Assembly (NCBI GenBank): GCA_022478985.1
Contig: JAKSZP010002654.1
Coordinates: 124,001 to 188,000, forward strand
Source: Massospora cicadina
Lineage: Eukaryota; Entomophthoromycota; Entomophthoromycetes; Entomophthorales; Entomophthoraceae
Direction: 5' to 3'
Length of the DNA: 64,000 nt
Made by a program: the position numbers and the translations under genes. The first letter of the stretch is position 1; every line of letters begins with the position of its first letter. Under the pieces are notes generated by a model that did not search any database, had not been told where the DNA came from, and was given only the letters and a program-made list of their open reading frames with translations. Below are positions 1-11,439 of this stretch, one piece after another.

Positions 1-849
1 AATTCCTCTGTGCCTGAGAGCTCTCATTTGACAATCAGAAATTAGCTGATGATATCATCTAGCTTCAAGCGCTCGCCACTCAGTTTATTCTCACAATTGT
101 AGAAATTTATTTATTAAACTTCAACTGATCCTACTTACCAACTTTACAGTTAGGCGCACATTGTGCTCTTTATCACTATCAACTTGGAGGTCAACAGAAA
201 AAGCTTGATACTATGTGTCTGGACCCTATTAGTCATCCATAAGATAAACTATAAATACTTCAATGATGACTTTGATTAAAGGACAGTGGTAATGAGGCCA
301 TGGCTGATTCCTATAGCCCTATATCCCCCTTTGAAAGGACCTTGAGGGGGCGTTATTGGGATTAAAGGAAATAAGCATGTTTAGATCCCTACTTTTAATT
401 GAGCTCAACAAGTTGACTATTAAGCCATTAAAATTTATAGTTTGTCCCTAGGGCACTGTTGGGAAGTTCAATTGGGAAAAATCATGCACATGGAAACCAA
501 TGGAGATGTCTAATGGAAGAATACTTACACTTCCTGTATCTTAAAAGGCATGACTATCAACGGCTTGGTCACGAGGATATTGGCTATTAGGAGCAATGAG
601 GATGTTAGCTAGGCATTTGATTTGGAAGGATGTAGAAGTTCCTGAATGTAAAGGGCCATTTAGTTCCCTTGGCACCTTGTCCCTACTTGCCCTATAATTA
701 ACAAATCCTTTTAATTCAATAAAGTAATATATTCCCCCATCTTTTTGTCTTCATAGACCTCTCCACTAGTTTATATCTTTAAGACCCATTTCAAACCTCT
801 GCGACATTCAATAGAATTGTTACGCTAACACTATTTAAATTTTAACAAC
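1..849. other. Unassigned left edge, probably inside element J
   Basis: No protein domain, RNA gene or repeat boundary could be recognised here. The gag-like relic that follows on the plus strand, and the absence of any LTR signal, suggest this is the 5' part of the interior of element J, whose 5' LTR would lie to the left of the window. This is inference from context only. Confidence 0.3.
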
Positions 850-1732
850 ATTAGTAATATATGAAGATTTGGATGGAATTTGCTCAACTGAAGGATGATT
901 AACTACTCACAAGCCATTGTGGTACCCTCCTACATACAAAGGCTTTATGGTTTAGCTACCCTAACCACTTATGAGTTAGCCAATAAAATAGAACCCTACT
1001 CTCTACTTTTTATATATCCAGCTCTTCATCCACTATTCCAGTTATCAAGGCTGCTTCATCAGGAGGTTTTACAACATTTGGTAATAATAAAAAACAATTT
1101 AACCTCATTGATTTTAATGAAGTTGTTTTAAGAATGTTACCAAGATGACCATGAGGCAGTCCAGGACAATTAAAGCCTCATCACTAATACTTTGTCATAT
1201 TACCCTATTGGACAATGAGATTTTGGGCTACTTAGAAACTAACAAATTTACTTTTTACAAGGCATATTGACTGAGGTAAGCAAATATGTTCAATAAACCT
1301 CTTCTGAGTCCACTGGACAAAATAAATAAAATTCTAAATTGATCCAGGTGCAACGCCTGATCCATCAGGAGGAATTGATATAGGACTGTAACAATACCAG
1401 TAACTATCTGAAGCATCAACAACTCAAGGGATAAAGGCCCTTTTTATCCCTAAGGGACCCAAAAGCGAAGGGGCCCTGACGAAGCCTTTTTTGACAGAAC
1501 CCAAGATACCTAAGGGTCCTAGAATGCCTAAAAGCTCTTATAGAGCATAAGAGCCATGAGGCCCAAAAAGGCCTACTGAAACCCCTGGGTCCACTTTGAA
1601 AAAATTATATTTTGCTAATAATATATGGAGAAGCAAAACAACTGTAAAAATTAATGCTTTATATTAATATGGATCAATTAGCTTGAATGTGAGATGCCCT
1701 CCCACAATGGTTATCGATTGACCATTTTTGGG
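850..1732 (+). pseudogene. Gag relic of element J, part 1
   Basis: This is a broken plus-strand coding region. A proline- and glycine-rich stretch (about 1430-1600, with short runs such as IPKGP and KGPRMP) resembles the GPPGPE-type stretch in the gag relic of element A. It is followed near 1650-1690 by a segment like INALYINMDQLA, which parallels QINRQLDQMDF in A. The relic is cut at 1732 by the LTR of A and resumes at 8880. Assignment to Gag rests on position (upstream of RT) and on the match to A. No capsid or zinc-knuckle motif was seen. Confidence 0.45.
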
Positions 1733-2495
1733 TGTTGTTGTTTTCTTTAAAAAGGTCTGGATCTCTAAGGCTACTCTATTATTAGTCAAATGTGCTCTAG
1801 AAGGGGTTTCATATGGTTGCTCGCCCTAAGGCAGTCTCTCAATGGTATAATCATTAAGGTAATCCCTGTTCACTTCAAGCAGTCAAGATCTATGATGAAT
1901 ACAAACAAAAATGTCTAGTGATAAAACCTAAGCAAAATTGAAGGTATCTTTACTAATCAGAAGTTGGGTATATCTATAGGGCCATGAAAGATTTGGTATT
2001 GCTTAAGTTAGACTTGTGAGAGATTTGGGATTTAGTCAGGTATAAGATATCTTGATTGGCGCGGCAGAATGCAAAGGATTTTTGAGTATTTAGTCCTTCA
2101 TGGCCGCGGTGTTGGTTTAAGGGGACCTCTGAAAAGCAAAATCTTTATCAAGTGAACCAATACCTTTGCCAGGGAAATTAGAAGATTCAGGAAATGTTAG
2201 GGATTTTGAACGCTCTTTCAGGAGTTCATTACTCTTATTATTTTTTAGAAAAATTTATTTGAAGTGGGTCAACCTAGGGACAAATATACCACACTGAAAA
2301 TGTTTTCTAGCCAGTACAGGTTTTGAACTCAAAACTTGCACTAGGGGTGGAAGCAGTTTAACCCGCTCAGCTAACCACCCTTTACTCTTATTATTTTTAA
2401 TATCTCTCAAATTGGTAGAGATCCACTGGTCATGTTTTAAATCAGTATGCGTCCAGATTTCACCCATATCAGCACAATTTTAATGATTCCTGACA
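1733..2495 (-). repeat. 3' LTR of element A, with SINE insertion
   Basis: It aligns with 8276-8879 along its length. Read on the minus strand it starts TGTCA and ends CAACA. It is 763 bases long because a 138-base SINE plus a 15-base target duplication lies within it. That insertion is absent from the 5' LTR, so it happened after element A inserted. Confidence 0.85.
2246..2383 (-). mobile_element. tRNA-derived SINE (S1) with 15-bp target duplication
   Basis: The insertion is bracketed by perfect copies of ACTCTTATTATTTTT (2231-2245 and 2384-2398). On the minus strand its head reads like a tRNA gene: box A TAGCTGAGCGG, and box B GTTCAAAAC about 45 bases later. These are the internal RNA polymerase III promoter elements. 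Its 3' end, at 2248-2280, has the GTCCC...TCAAATAAAT tail also found in the half-LINEs and the other SINEs of this window. At 138 bases it is short and has little body between head and tail. The paired LTR at 8276-8879 shows the empty site. Confidence 0.85.
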
Positions 2496-2514
2496 ATGCC
2501 CCCTTCAAGATCTT
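2496..2514 (-). other. Polypurine tract of element A
   Basis: On the minus strand the sequence immediately before the 3' LTR is TTGAAGGGGGCA, followed directly by TGTCAGG, the LTR start. This is the expected priming site for plus-strand DNA synthesis. Confidence 0.7.
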
Positions 2515-3620
2515 GCTGAGGAGGGACAAAACTCTAGAGAAATTTGGCATGAACTCTATTCATGAAAAAGCCCAATTTGGTAGAGTTAATTAGATGTTCT
2601 GGTCCTCAATAATAGATTACTCAGTAAGGGCCTAATCATAGCGTGTCAAGTTTGTGGACCCATCCTAAAGGTTGATGAGTTAGAACAGAAAGAGGTCTCC
2701 TAATTGATATTTGGTCAAAATTTTGTTTTCTATGCATTGCTTTGTTCAGCTTCTCTTCTGGTTATAGTCCTCATGGACTTAGCGACTAAAGCTTTTAACC
2801 TAAACAATTCATTTGCCAGCTTTTCATTGCGAGATCAATAGTGTCAGGTGTTAAGGTTCTAACATGAGTTGCACGCTTGAGGAAAGAATTGGCTATTAAT
2901 CATATATGGCTAAAAAGAGCATCTAATAGATATGAAAGTAACTAACATGGTGCACTAGTAAAGCCGCTGGTAGGCATTCAATCCATCATTAAGGGTCAGA
3001 TTGACCCATTTTTTGGAGGATGGGAACTAGAGTAACAATCACTCATTCTATAGTCCCATTGAGCAGCATGATGGTAGGGTGATTTAAAAGAGTGATAGGT
3101 GATCATCAGCATATTGAGATTGGAAACTACTTGGGAGACAAAGTTGGTACCATTATCAGAGAGCAGTACTGTGGGACTACTGGGCGAGTAAAGAACTATT
3201 TTAGTAAGAAAGAGGCGGTTGCCAGAGAGGTGGGCGAGGCAACAGAGATGGCCTCTACTCAATTTATAAAGTAGTCAACTATAAAGATGATATATCAATG
3301 GACATATATTGCTGTAGGCAAGGGAAAATAACATCAATGCTAGCCATAGCAAAATGATACTGTGGGATTTGAGATCTGGTGTTATTATGTTTGATTTGGA
3401 GGCTTCTGGTTAGCACATATGAAGAAGGTATTGATGACGTCTTGTATATCTAAATCATCCCATCCCAGTAACAGTGTTACTTCAACCATTGATGGATCTT
3501 TATTACTGAGCCATGGCCTATGGTCATATAGGCTTCTAGAACGGACTTTTTTATGAAAGATGGTTGGACATATGGCAGTCAAGATGTCTCAACTTGTCTA
3601 TACAGCAGTCAAATTTTTAA
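2500..3620 (-). pseudogene. Integrase relic of element A
   Basis: This is the minus-strand relic of a Ty3/Gypsy integrase in several frames. The zinc-binding part is worn (about 3385-3580). The core has a first-aspartate block like IVDYFIN near 3275-3300, the second-aspartate block LLSDNGTNF near 3150, and the glutamate block NGTIE near 3050, followed by a stop in place of the usual arginine. A C-terminal QLGDLFLF block, of the kind that precedes the GPF/Y module, lies near 2680. The order and spacing match integrase of elements J and C. Confidence 0.75.
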
Positions 3621-3660
3621 TCCAAGTCTGCTCAGACATTTTTTTTTAGTCACTTCTAGA

Positions 3661-4110
3661 TCACCAGGGGTTCTCTTCTCCACTCCTCAGGTTTTGCAAT
3701 GAGTTTATAGTTATACTACTCTTCTGAAGCATTGAGTGCCAGTTTAGGTAGCTGGGATAATCCATCAGAGTTTTGATGCACCATTCTGGCGCGGTGGACA
3801 ATTGTAAAAGTGTAACTCTAAATTTTAAGTGTCCAACGGGTAATTGTCCGTCAGGACCTTTCTTTTTTTGTAGCCACCATAGGGAGGCATGGTCCATCAT
3901 TATGGTGAAATGGATCCTATACAGGAAAGGACGAAAATGTTTGATGACCAGCAAGACGTCATGGCACTTACATTCAGTTAAACTGTAGTTTCTTTATGCC
4001 CGATTAAAGTCTTACTGAAGTATGTTATAGGGTGGTCAATTTTATTTACTTCAGCTTGGGACAGAATGGCTTTCACCCACGTTACTATCATCAGTAAAAA
4101 GGTGAAAGAT
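3661..4110 (-). pseudogene. RNase H relic of element A
   Basis: The minus-strand frame 3661-3954 carries the third-aspartate region of Ty3/Gypsy RNase H: FRPFLYRIHFT, then MMDHASLWWLQ, then a stretch ending in DYPSYL that corresponds to the final ADALSR-type block. The first part of the domain, higher in coordinates, is frameshifted. RNase H would have removed the RNA strand during reverse transcription. Confidence 0.75.
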
Positions 4111-4299
4111 TTGTCAAACATGGGGCGATCAACACTGGATAGGTAGCAAGATCCTTCTATAGAACATTAAAGGCCTACCGTTGGATTTCTTCCCATCAGA
4201 ACGGGACTTCTTTATGAAGTAAATAGGTTAGCAGTTTAAAAAGTTTGGAGAAACGAGGAATAAATTGTCAGCAATAACAAAACATTCATAGTAAAGACC

Positions 4300-4990
4300 T
4301 GTATATCATGTAAACTGCTTGGTTGTGTCATCTTTTATAAAGAGAACACTATTTCATAAAATGGCGAGATTTCCTCTCAGGTAACCTTATGCTTGAAAAA
4401 TTCCCTTTTTATCTGGAAAAACCAGCATTTAGCAGGCTTCAAATTTATTTTAACAGAGAAAAGAAATTCAAACACCTCCTTTATATGAGTTAAATGGTGT
4501 TTTAAAAGTATGGGAGAATGCTATCACATCAGTTAAATAAACCAGTACACCTGACATTTTTAAAGTCTTAGAAGGTAGTCCATCACCCTCTGAAATGTGG
4601 CCAGGGCATTGCATAGCCTCTGAGGCATGTGAATGGGCTTAAATAAACCTTCACTCGCTATAATGAAGCTTTTTTCCAATCAACCAGTGCAAGCATAATC
4701 TGCTAATATCCACTGGTGAGATCCATTGCAGTGAAAAACTGAGATCTCAATAAGAGTTATAACTAATCATTGATTTGGGGTAGCTGGTAGCTGTCCTTTA
4801 AAGTGATGGAATTTGATTGGTAATAATCCTTTACCACCCAGTGCCCTCCATCCTTCTTTCTCACAAGCAGCAAAGGCGAGGCCCATGGAATTTGTGACAG
4901 TTTCAGCATTCTGGTATCCAAGATTTTCTTTAATTCTTTATAACCTGGGCCTTTTTCAACCTTAGACTTTTTGATAAGGTTGAGCATTGA
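4300..4990 (-). pseudogene. Reverse transcriptase relic of element A
   Basis: The minus-strand frame 4763-4987 holds the N-terminal finger motifs of Gypsy RT: PWASPLLLVRKKDGG, VVKDYYQSNSITLKD and YQLPQIND. Further on are the GLFKPIHMPQRLCNALATFQR block and a catalytic site that now reads VYLTDV instead of YLDD, in a different frame. There are at least one frameshift and several stops. The enzyme is not functional. Confidence 0.8.
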
Positions 4991-6701
4991 ATGGATGGGC
5001 GTCGCCAGTAAGCACCCTGTGCTGCAAACCCTTCATCATTCCAAAATCATCTAACCCCATGGAAAAATATTGGCCTACTCCTTGATAAATGCATCCACCT
5101 GTCGATTTTTCTCAGAGGAGAGGGTTTCACCTATCTCTACTTCAACTCAGGCTTTTGTAGTTCTTTCATTAATTGCCAAATCATGCAACGTTCCAACTTT
5201 TATGGACAGACTTGACTTAATCATAGGTAGAGTTCTGACATATGCAACAGGTCAGTTGCAAGTTATCAGCATCTGTTGATCAGTAAAATTAGACATTAAA
5301 ATAATTAAAGCCCCTATTAAGCTGGATCCAGAACTACAAGGCAAGTGAGAGGTTCCAAATAGCCAGATCACTATCCCAGGAATCTCCAATAGATGGTCCA
5401 GTAGAATGTTAATTTGTAGACTAATGTCCATTAGAATCTGATATTTCAGAGGTATGATTACACGGTTAATTGTATACACTGTCATCCCTTCTTGGGCCTC
5501 TGAACTGGAAGGGTGTAATTTGGCCTTTGGTCCAACTACTCAGTATTCTAACCGTTTGAGCGATTTGGGTATTTTAATAAAAAACTACTAGGATTTCCCT
5601 TTCCTTTTCATTAGGGATATCCTTCACGACTAGGGGGATGTAATGCCCTATGTAAAAAAATAAAGGTCCTTATAACTTATTTTGCATTATATTCAACCAG
5701 TCAATGTGCCTAAGAGAAGCTCATATTCATCCTTCTTTAGCACGATTGCCAGGGCTGTCACTACCAGAAATCTGAAACAAAGTGGCAGGGATGAGTAGGA
5801 GCCCAGAAAGTAATTCTAGAGCAGTCCCCAAATTATACAATTTAAAATTTAGTTCTGATCTGAAGATTTTTTTTAAGTTTTTACTAGTTTGGAAAATATG
5901 ACGTTAACTGGTGATCCTTTATTGATTATGGCCAAATTCTTCATTTTAAGGATAACTGCTTCTACTCAAGTTACGTTAGTACTAAAATAAGGGATTAAGA
6001 AAATTGATTTTCTGGAGGAAGAGGTCTTAAAAGGGCAGAGTAAGAAGAAGTTAAACCTTTAATTGAAATCAACAAATCTGGAACTTTCTTTTCATCAGGT
6101 ATGAATAAAACATAAAATAGTGCATGGAGCAGCGGTATATTGAGATTGAGCATGGAATTATCAGCAGAGGGTGTCTCGCACCCTAAGATGACCCTGCTTT
6201 TCAGGCCTCGTTGGCCTGTTTCTTCCAGAAGGAGCTTTTTTTGTTGGCCAAAGGTTCCACAATAAGAGAAAGAATTGCGAGGAAGTTTAGATCTCTAAAA
6301 TCGTCCAAATGCATAAATGTGGGGTAGTTCCCTTTAGTAGATGGTTGATGCACTTCCAGCTCTGGAAACTCTAGTAAGGTTCTTTGATATCAAGGATATA
6401 CTTATACATCTTATGCTTCTGGAAGTAGTGCACAAGATTAGTACAGCGCTGATATGCTAAGAGGACATCGTTAATGGCGTCATACAAGTTAATTCAATCG
6501 CAGTATGCGAGGCCTGAGCTTCATGATAAAACCATTTTTCAAATTTGATGTTGGTTTCCCCAAGTTTGGTCATATTCTCATAAAAGCCTGTTTTCAGTTA
6601 GAAAGGGAGACACTACTTCTAAATTATTTAATAAGAGCTTTCTTTATAGTTACCTAATTAATGACAGTCTTAAAGTATGGCATTATGACAACTTGAGGTT
6701 T
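4991..6701 (-). pseudogene. Protease-RT linker region of element A, mostly unrecognisable
   Basis: This lies between RT and the gag-like relics. A minus-strand stretch (5252-5485) resembles the linker that follows protease in element L (53967-54242) and ends in a LIILMSNFT block, the position of the conserved 'NLTxK' segment of Gypsy polyproteins. A protease active-site D-T-G motif was not found. The rest (5490-6700) shows no clear domain. Confidence 0.4.
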
Positions 6702-8200
6702 TCATACAGACATATTTGGACGTGTTATACATTTGTTATAGTCTGTAACGGGTAATATTGCGCCTTCATACACAAAAAGATAGGAAAAAATTGCTTCAGT
6801 CCCAGGAATATACTTCTCCCTAAAGATAGGTTTAAAATAACCAACAGTTTCAGAGAGGACATGGATAGCTGAAGAAGTTAGTTTCTTGGATTCAATGGGT
6901 TCCATGGTACATATGTCAGTATATGGAATAGCCTTGTCACATAGTCAGCTTTCTTCATCTATATCATCCTGAAGAGCAGTGTAACAGTCATTGACATGTG
7001 CAAATGGAGCCTTGGTATTGAGAATTTGATAGAGCTTTACAATTCAGCTTAAAGAAGGGCCAATTGAGCAGATAGTGTTTCTTATTTTAGCCTAAATAGT
7101 GTGAAGCCTAAAATCCATCTGATCAAGTTGGCGGTTGATTTGGGCCTGGGAGTCAATCAGGTTGAAACAGGTTGCAGTCATTTTTGCATACATGTTGTAC
7201 AAGAAGACAAAGTTTAGATCCGCATCAAAATTAATCCCTTTAATAATCATCTTGGCTCCTTGGGTCACCAGTAATAGTTGACACTCAAGAGCCTTATTTT
7301 GGGCTTCATGATTTTTATCAAAATAAAGGCCCAACATGCATGGAGGATCCAGGAGGACCATGAAGATCTTCAGGCCCAGGGGGTCCTTATTCACCTTCCT
7401 TTCCACTAGGGCCAGTTCCGCTGGGAGTCATCTTTGGATAACAACAGCCTGGATTACCGGCATAGCGGTTTGTTTGCTCAACTTATGAATCTGGGTGGTA
7501 AGGCGCAACTCAGGAATCTGTGATTTGATGATTCTTGGATACTTGATAAATGAGGTTAGACAGTGAACTTTCCAATCGTTGGTCCATGTCAGTGGATTCA
7601 TGTATCAATTGCTGAGAAATCTCTCCTTGAAGGTATCAGATAACTCCAGTGTCAATCTGGGACAAGTGATATAAAATTTCGTTGTTCTCCCGGTGGTTGT
7701 TTGAAAATAGCCTATGAATTTTCTTGACCAGAAAGTTTGATGCAGTTTCATAGGAACTAAATTACTGGGCGTATATTTGAAGAAAAATTTAGGGCTGCTG
7801 TTGGATCTTCAAGTGGTGTAGGCCAAGTAACTGCATTTGATGGTGTAAAGCGGGGAGAATGAACAACTGTAATTAGGTTTCCATCTGGGCTACACCTACT
7901 TTATTGTTAGGAAGATCAGGTAGGTATATAGATGAGAAAGCCTGCTAGCATTTCATCCAGAGTGGCTATGGCTGGTTCTCCCACCAGCGGTAATAGTTCC
8001 AGACAGTAACTCTGATTTTAGTGATTGTGACATCAATGGCCTAAATTTGGTTAAATGAATCGTTTAGGGCTGAAATACTAAAAGGCATGGCCGTATTGAA
8101 TTTGAGCTCCAGGGTATGGGGTAAAGGCGTGTCTTGATTTATAGGTAATAACCCGCCGGCCAAACTCTGGCCATCTTCCATATTGGTTGGCTATTGTCAC
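6702..8200 (-). pseudogene. Gag relic of element A
   Basis: Broken minus-strand coding sequence lies between the primer-binding site and protease. A collagen-like Gly-Pro stretch (GPSGKEGE, GPPGPEDLHGPP) sits near 7340-7420. It is followed by an apparently helical region (QINRQLDQMDF near 7100-7140) and a block with YFKPIFREKYIPGTE (6702-6905). The last has a counterpart in the second gag segment of element J. No zinc knuckle is visible. Position and the match to J support Gag. The sequence alone would not. Confidence 0.5.
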
Positions 8201-8255
8201 TAAAATTGTTCATATGGATGATAGGTATTCACAAGCTAGCCTTAGAAGGACCTGA

Positions 8256-8269
8256 CAGAAAGAACCAGT
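8256..8269 (-). other. Primer-binding-site candidate of element A
   Basis: On the minus strand, six bases inside the 5' LTR, the sequence reads ACTGGTTCTTTCTG. The same region of element C reads ACTGGTGCTTTCTTCC, and about 60 bases downstream of it also align between A and C. The tRNA that would pair with it was not identified. Confidence 0.5.
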
Positions 8270-8275
8270 TTCGGG

Positions 8276-8879
8276 TTTTGTTGTTTTCTTTGAAGGTCTG
8301 GACTTCAAAGGCTACTCAAATTATTAGTCAAAGGTAGCTCCAGCGGGTGTCTCTTTGGGTTGCTCGTCCCTACTGCAGTCTCTCAATAGTATAATCATTA
8401 GTTAATCTCTTTTCGCTTTAAACAGGTAAAAATATGTATGAATACAGGCAATAAATCGCTAGTGATTAAAACGAGGCAAAACTTATAATATCTTTATTGA
8501 TCAGAAATTGCGGATATTTATAGGGTCATACAAGATTTGGGATCGCTTAAGATAGACATTGTAAGATTTGGAATAGTTGGTTATGGAGATCTCTGATTGG
8601 CGTGGCATAATGCTTAGGCTCTTGGCGTACTTTGTCTTTCTTGGCTGTGGTGGCAGTTTCTGGTAACCTCTGAAAGTTAAGATCCTTATCAATGAAGCAG
8701 CGCCTTTGTCAAGTGGATTGGCGGATTCAGGAAAGGCTTGGGATTTCGAACACTCTTTCAGGAGTTCATTATTCTTATTAATTTCAATATCTCAAATTGG
8801 TAGAGCTCTAATGGTAGTGTTGCAGATCAGTACACGTTTGGATCTCACCTATATCATCATAATCCAACGATTCCTGACA
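8276..8879 (-). repeat. 5' LTR of element A
   Basis: It is 604 bases, TG...CA on the minus strand. The minus strand contains CCCTATAAATATC (about 8513-8525), followed by an AATAAAG polyadenylation-like signal, a plausible promoter and RNA-end pair in the expected orientation. It aligns with 1733-2495 once the SINE is removed. Confidence 0.85.
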
Positions 8880-9360
8880 ACTATAAACTCAATTTGGAGG
8901 CACTAGATGAGGAGATAAAAGATATTTGTGCATCTACAAAGGTCACCAGTAACCACCTCAATCAGTTGAAATATTTTTTACTGATCTCAGAATCTGCGTC
9001 AGCAGCTATGAAGCTAAGATTTTGCTTTGAAAGTTCATTAAAGCCAAATATTAGCATATACTCTCTCAATTAATGATGGAACGTCCTGCAAGATGGCATC
9101 AAGAAAATAAGAAGACAATTATACAAAAGAGCTCCCATATTTATGCTGAAGCGGTGTACTACAAGCCAATCTGTAAAGCTAAAAAAGTGTATAGACACCT
9201 TTTTCTAATCACTGCTTCTGTCTTTAAACCCATATACAAGGTTAGATATATTCAAGTTCTGGGAAGAAATTCGTCATTCTTATATGCTCATGATAGTACA
9301 ATGGAGAGGCCACCAACTAATAGAAATTTTGGCACGTTCATTTCTGCCTTTGCATAATGG
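8880..9360 (+). pseudogene. Gag relic of element J, part 2
   Basis: This continues J's gag after the insertion of A. The frame 9073-9357 includes YYKPICKAKKVYRH and FKPIYKVRYIQVLGRN, which parallel YFKPIFREKYIPGTE in the gag relic of A. Together with 850-1732 this gives the same order of blocks as A, on the opposite strand. Confidence 0.5.
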
Positions 9361-9413
9361 CTAGAGAAACTAAGATCCCTCACTTGCTGACTTTCAAGAC
9401 TCAGTGCAAATCA

Positions 9414-9459
9414 CATCGATGAATCCCCCCTCAGGTTGGGACCATCTATTACTAAAAAA
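9414..9459. mobile_element. 46-bp retroposed fragment with 17-bp target duplication
   Basis: AGACTCAGTGCAAATCA occurs at 9397-9413 and again at 9460-9476. Between the copies lies a 46-base segment ending in TACTAAAAAA, an A-rich tail. A long target duplication plus an A-tail is the signature of target-primed reverse transcription. The inserted segment can form a short hairpin (GATG...CATC), but I cannot trace its source RNA. Confidence 0.6.
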
Positions 9460-9585
9460 AGACTCAGTGCAAATCAAGACCTCATTATTTCAAAAAGTTA
9501 TAAAGTGACCAAGCCCTTCTTAACAAAAGCAGGCTTTTGGAAATTCGCCTTAATATGGGGCCATGTCCTGCCAACTTATACACTA

Positions 9586-11412
9586 TAAATTTATTTGAGG
9601 TACACCGACCAGGGGACGGACATTACCAAAACAGAAACACCAAACAAACAAACCGAAAATTATGGATAACTGCCCTAAACAAGCCGCGAGACACACAAAT
9701 AACGGTGACAACCAACCAGATGGACATTGGTGAGCCGCTTACCCTCCATGGCGGAGAGGGATCAGGCGGAGGTTTGACTTTGTGTTCAACATTGAAGAGT
9801 CGGATCAATGCTGAGAGCAAGGGGGTTGGAGCATCCGCTGGATGAGGGTTGAGGAGAAGTGAATATTTGACGAGACTGATACTGTTAATATTGGCCTGTA
9901 GCAAAACCTCCATGAGTTCAGAAATATGGTGTTCAGTTTGGATGCAGGCGCTGGGAAGCTGGGCTATTTGTGCAATGTTAGCTCTGGTGATGCGCATGGT
10001 TGGGAAAAATTTGCCAGTTTAGCAACATGCTTGATAGTGGTGGTGGCATTTGCAGCTAGGCGTTTAATTTCCACTTTTGCAACAGCAGGGAAATTGGGGG
10101 GAACTGGGTGGGGTGCAGCCCTCCCTTAAATTCAATGACAGAAGGGGCAGCGGTGAGTTTGGGGACTATTTTTTAGGCAGGAATGGGACATCAACATATG
10201 AATTCAGATAAGGTTCTAAATTAGACGGGAAGTCTGGAAATGGGACAATTTAACCAGATTTGGTCACTTCATCCAACTTTTCCCAGGGTTTTTGGTTGAT
10301 TAGGATTAAGTTGGAAATATGTGGCTGTGGTTGGGTAGGTTTTGTGTTGGTATATTTTTTTAGAGTGAATATGGGTCCAAACCTGCTCCTGATTGGTTGA
10401 ATTGGGAGTAAATTGGCTGTCTTGGGTCTGGGTTGCTAGATTTTGCTTATTCATTGAGCGCATGACCAGAGGAAGTGGGGCAGCCAAAATCCTCACTCAA
10501 AAGTTTAGGCGTGGCCTCATGGGTGGGGTTGGCAGTTTTTTCAGTGTTGGAATTTATTTTCATGCCTTTTTTAAATGGTACAATTCATGGCAGATGGGGC
10601 AAACTGTGTGATCGTTGTCAATGTGAGACTAAAAGAAGTGGTCTGGTGCTGATGGGATATAGGCATGCAGTGGGATGTGCTGGACTATGGATGGCTTGTG
10701 AGGGGTAATGTGGCCATTGCCCAAGGCGCCGCTAGGCGTTCAGCACTGATTGGGACTAGGAATCAGAGGATGGGGTCTGTGCCATGAGTGGAAAGCCCTG
10801 ACATAAACCCCACATAGAGTGTCTGAGGGGGAAGGTGTGAGGGGAGGTTTGCATAGTTCACCACAAGTGTGGTATCATTGGGGAGACATGTATGGGTGGT
10901 GGTAATGAGTGTTTTTTTATAAATTAAAGGCAAAGCTGCCGCGTAATCTTTAGTGGGGAATTCAATATCAAAATAGCCCTTATAAGGGTAGAAGTCAATG
11001 AATCCTGTTGGTGCAAAGGTGGTCATTGCCAGCTCAATAATCACTTTTTCAGCATATGGGAAGAGAAATCCATACTTGATGTGGAGGCAAAAGTGGATAT
11101 TAGATTGGGGTAGGGATAGGGGTGGGGCGGGTTGGGTGGACTCATGTGAGGTGCAGTATTAAGTCCCTTGGAGGGACAAAGCGGCCAGTTGCATTTGGCG
11201 GGCTGGATGAGCCAGTGCACATGCGTTTTGCCTGCTGGGCAGTAAATGCTATTAGATTGAGCACCGCTGCCCCATTGGGGCAGAAGGTTGAGGATCTGAG
11301 GGCATAAATTGAAAAACTGATGCAGTGAGGCAGCGGTGGAAATAAACTGGGTTTTTAAAATTTTTGGAAGTGCTGTCAAGCAGAAAGAAAAGTTTTTTAC
11401 ATTTAAGTCCCA
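9586..11412 (-). mobile_element. Half-LINE copy 2 (ORF1-only retroposon)
   Basis: About 1.83 kb aligned end to end with 27487-29421. The 3' end (low coordinate) has the tail CTCAAATAAAT preceded by GTCCGTCCCCTGGTCGG on the minus strand. Both copies also start at the same 5' position, so this is not a 5'-truncated LINE. A target duplication is suggested by CCAACTTAT plus ACACTA at 9571-9585 and again around 11413-11439. The upper copy has 12 extra bases that could be a deletion in the lower one. It inserted into the interior of element J. No reverse transcriptase or endonuclease is encoded. Confidence 0.7.
9630..11330 (-). pseudogene. ORF1-like protein relic of half-LINE copy 2
   Basis: This minus-strand relic runs in several frames. 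The N-terminal part (10763-11044) has TGFIDFYPYKGYFDIEF and then TTLVVNYANLPSHLPP, which match TGFINFRPYKGYIDLSF and TTLVVRFAGLPTHLSP in copy 1. The C-terminal part (9623-9997) has TRANIAQIAQLPSA and ADAPTPLLSALI followed by PPPDPSPPWR, again matching copy 1. Copy 1 also preserves a zinc knuckle between these parts. The arrangement (an RRM-like or DUF4283-like region, zinc knuckle, proline-rich region, C-terminal domain) resembles LINE ORF1 proteins that bind RNA. That family assignment is tentative. Confidence 0.6.
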
Positions 11413-11439
11413 CCAACTTATCAAGTAAATTATACACTA

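Larger units (their letters stand above)
1733..8879 (-). mobile_element. Element A: Ty3/Gypsy retrotransposon, full structure, decayed
   Basis: Two LTRs in direct orientation (1733-2495 and 8276-8879) bracket a minus-strand interior with gag-like, RT, RNase H and IN relics in Gypsy order. LTR ends are TG...CA on the minus strand. A polypurine tract lies just inside the 3' LTR and a primer-binding-site candidate just inside the 5' LTR. It sits inside the gag relic of element J. A target-site duplication is not recognisable at 1728-1732 versus 8880-8884, in line with its age. The LTRs align over their whole length but with many differences. Confidence 0.85.

Noticed and set aside
2341..2383. 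Possible tRNA gene (box A and box B)
   Set aside because: The head is part of SINE S1. It lacks a complete acceptor stem and is bracketed by target duplications.
1728..8884. Target-site duplication for element A
   Set aside because: TTGGG and ACTAT do not match. I do not claim one.
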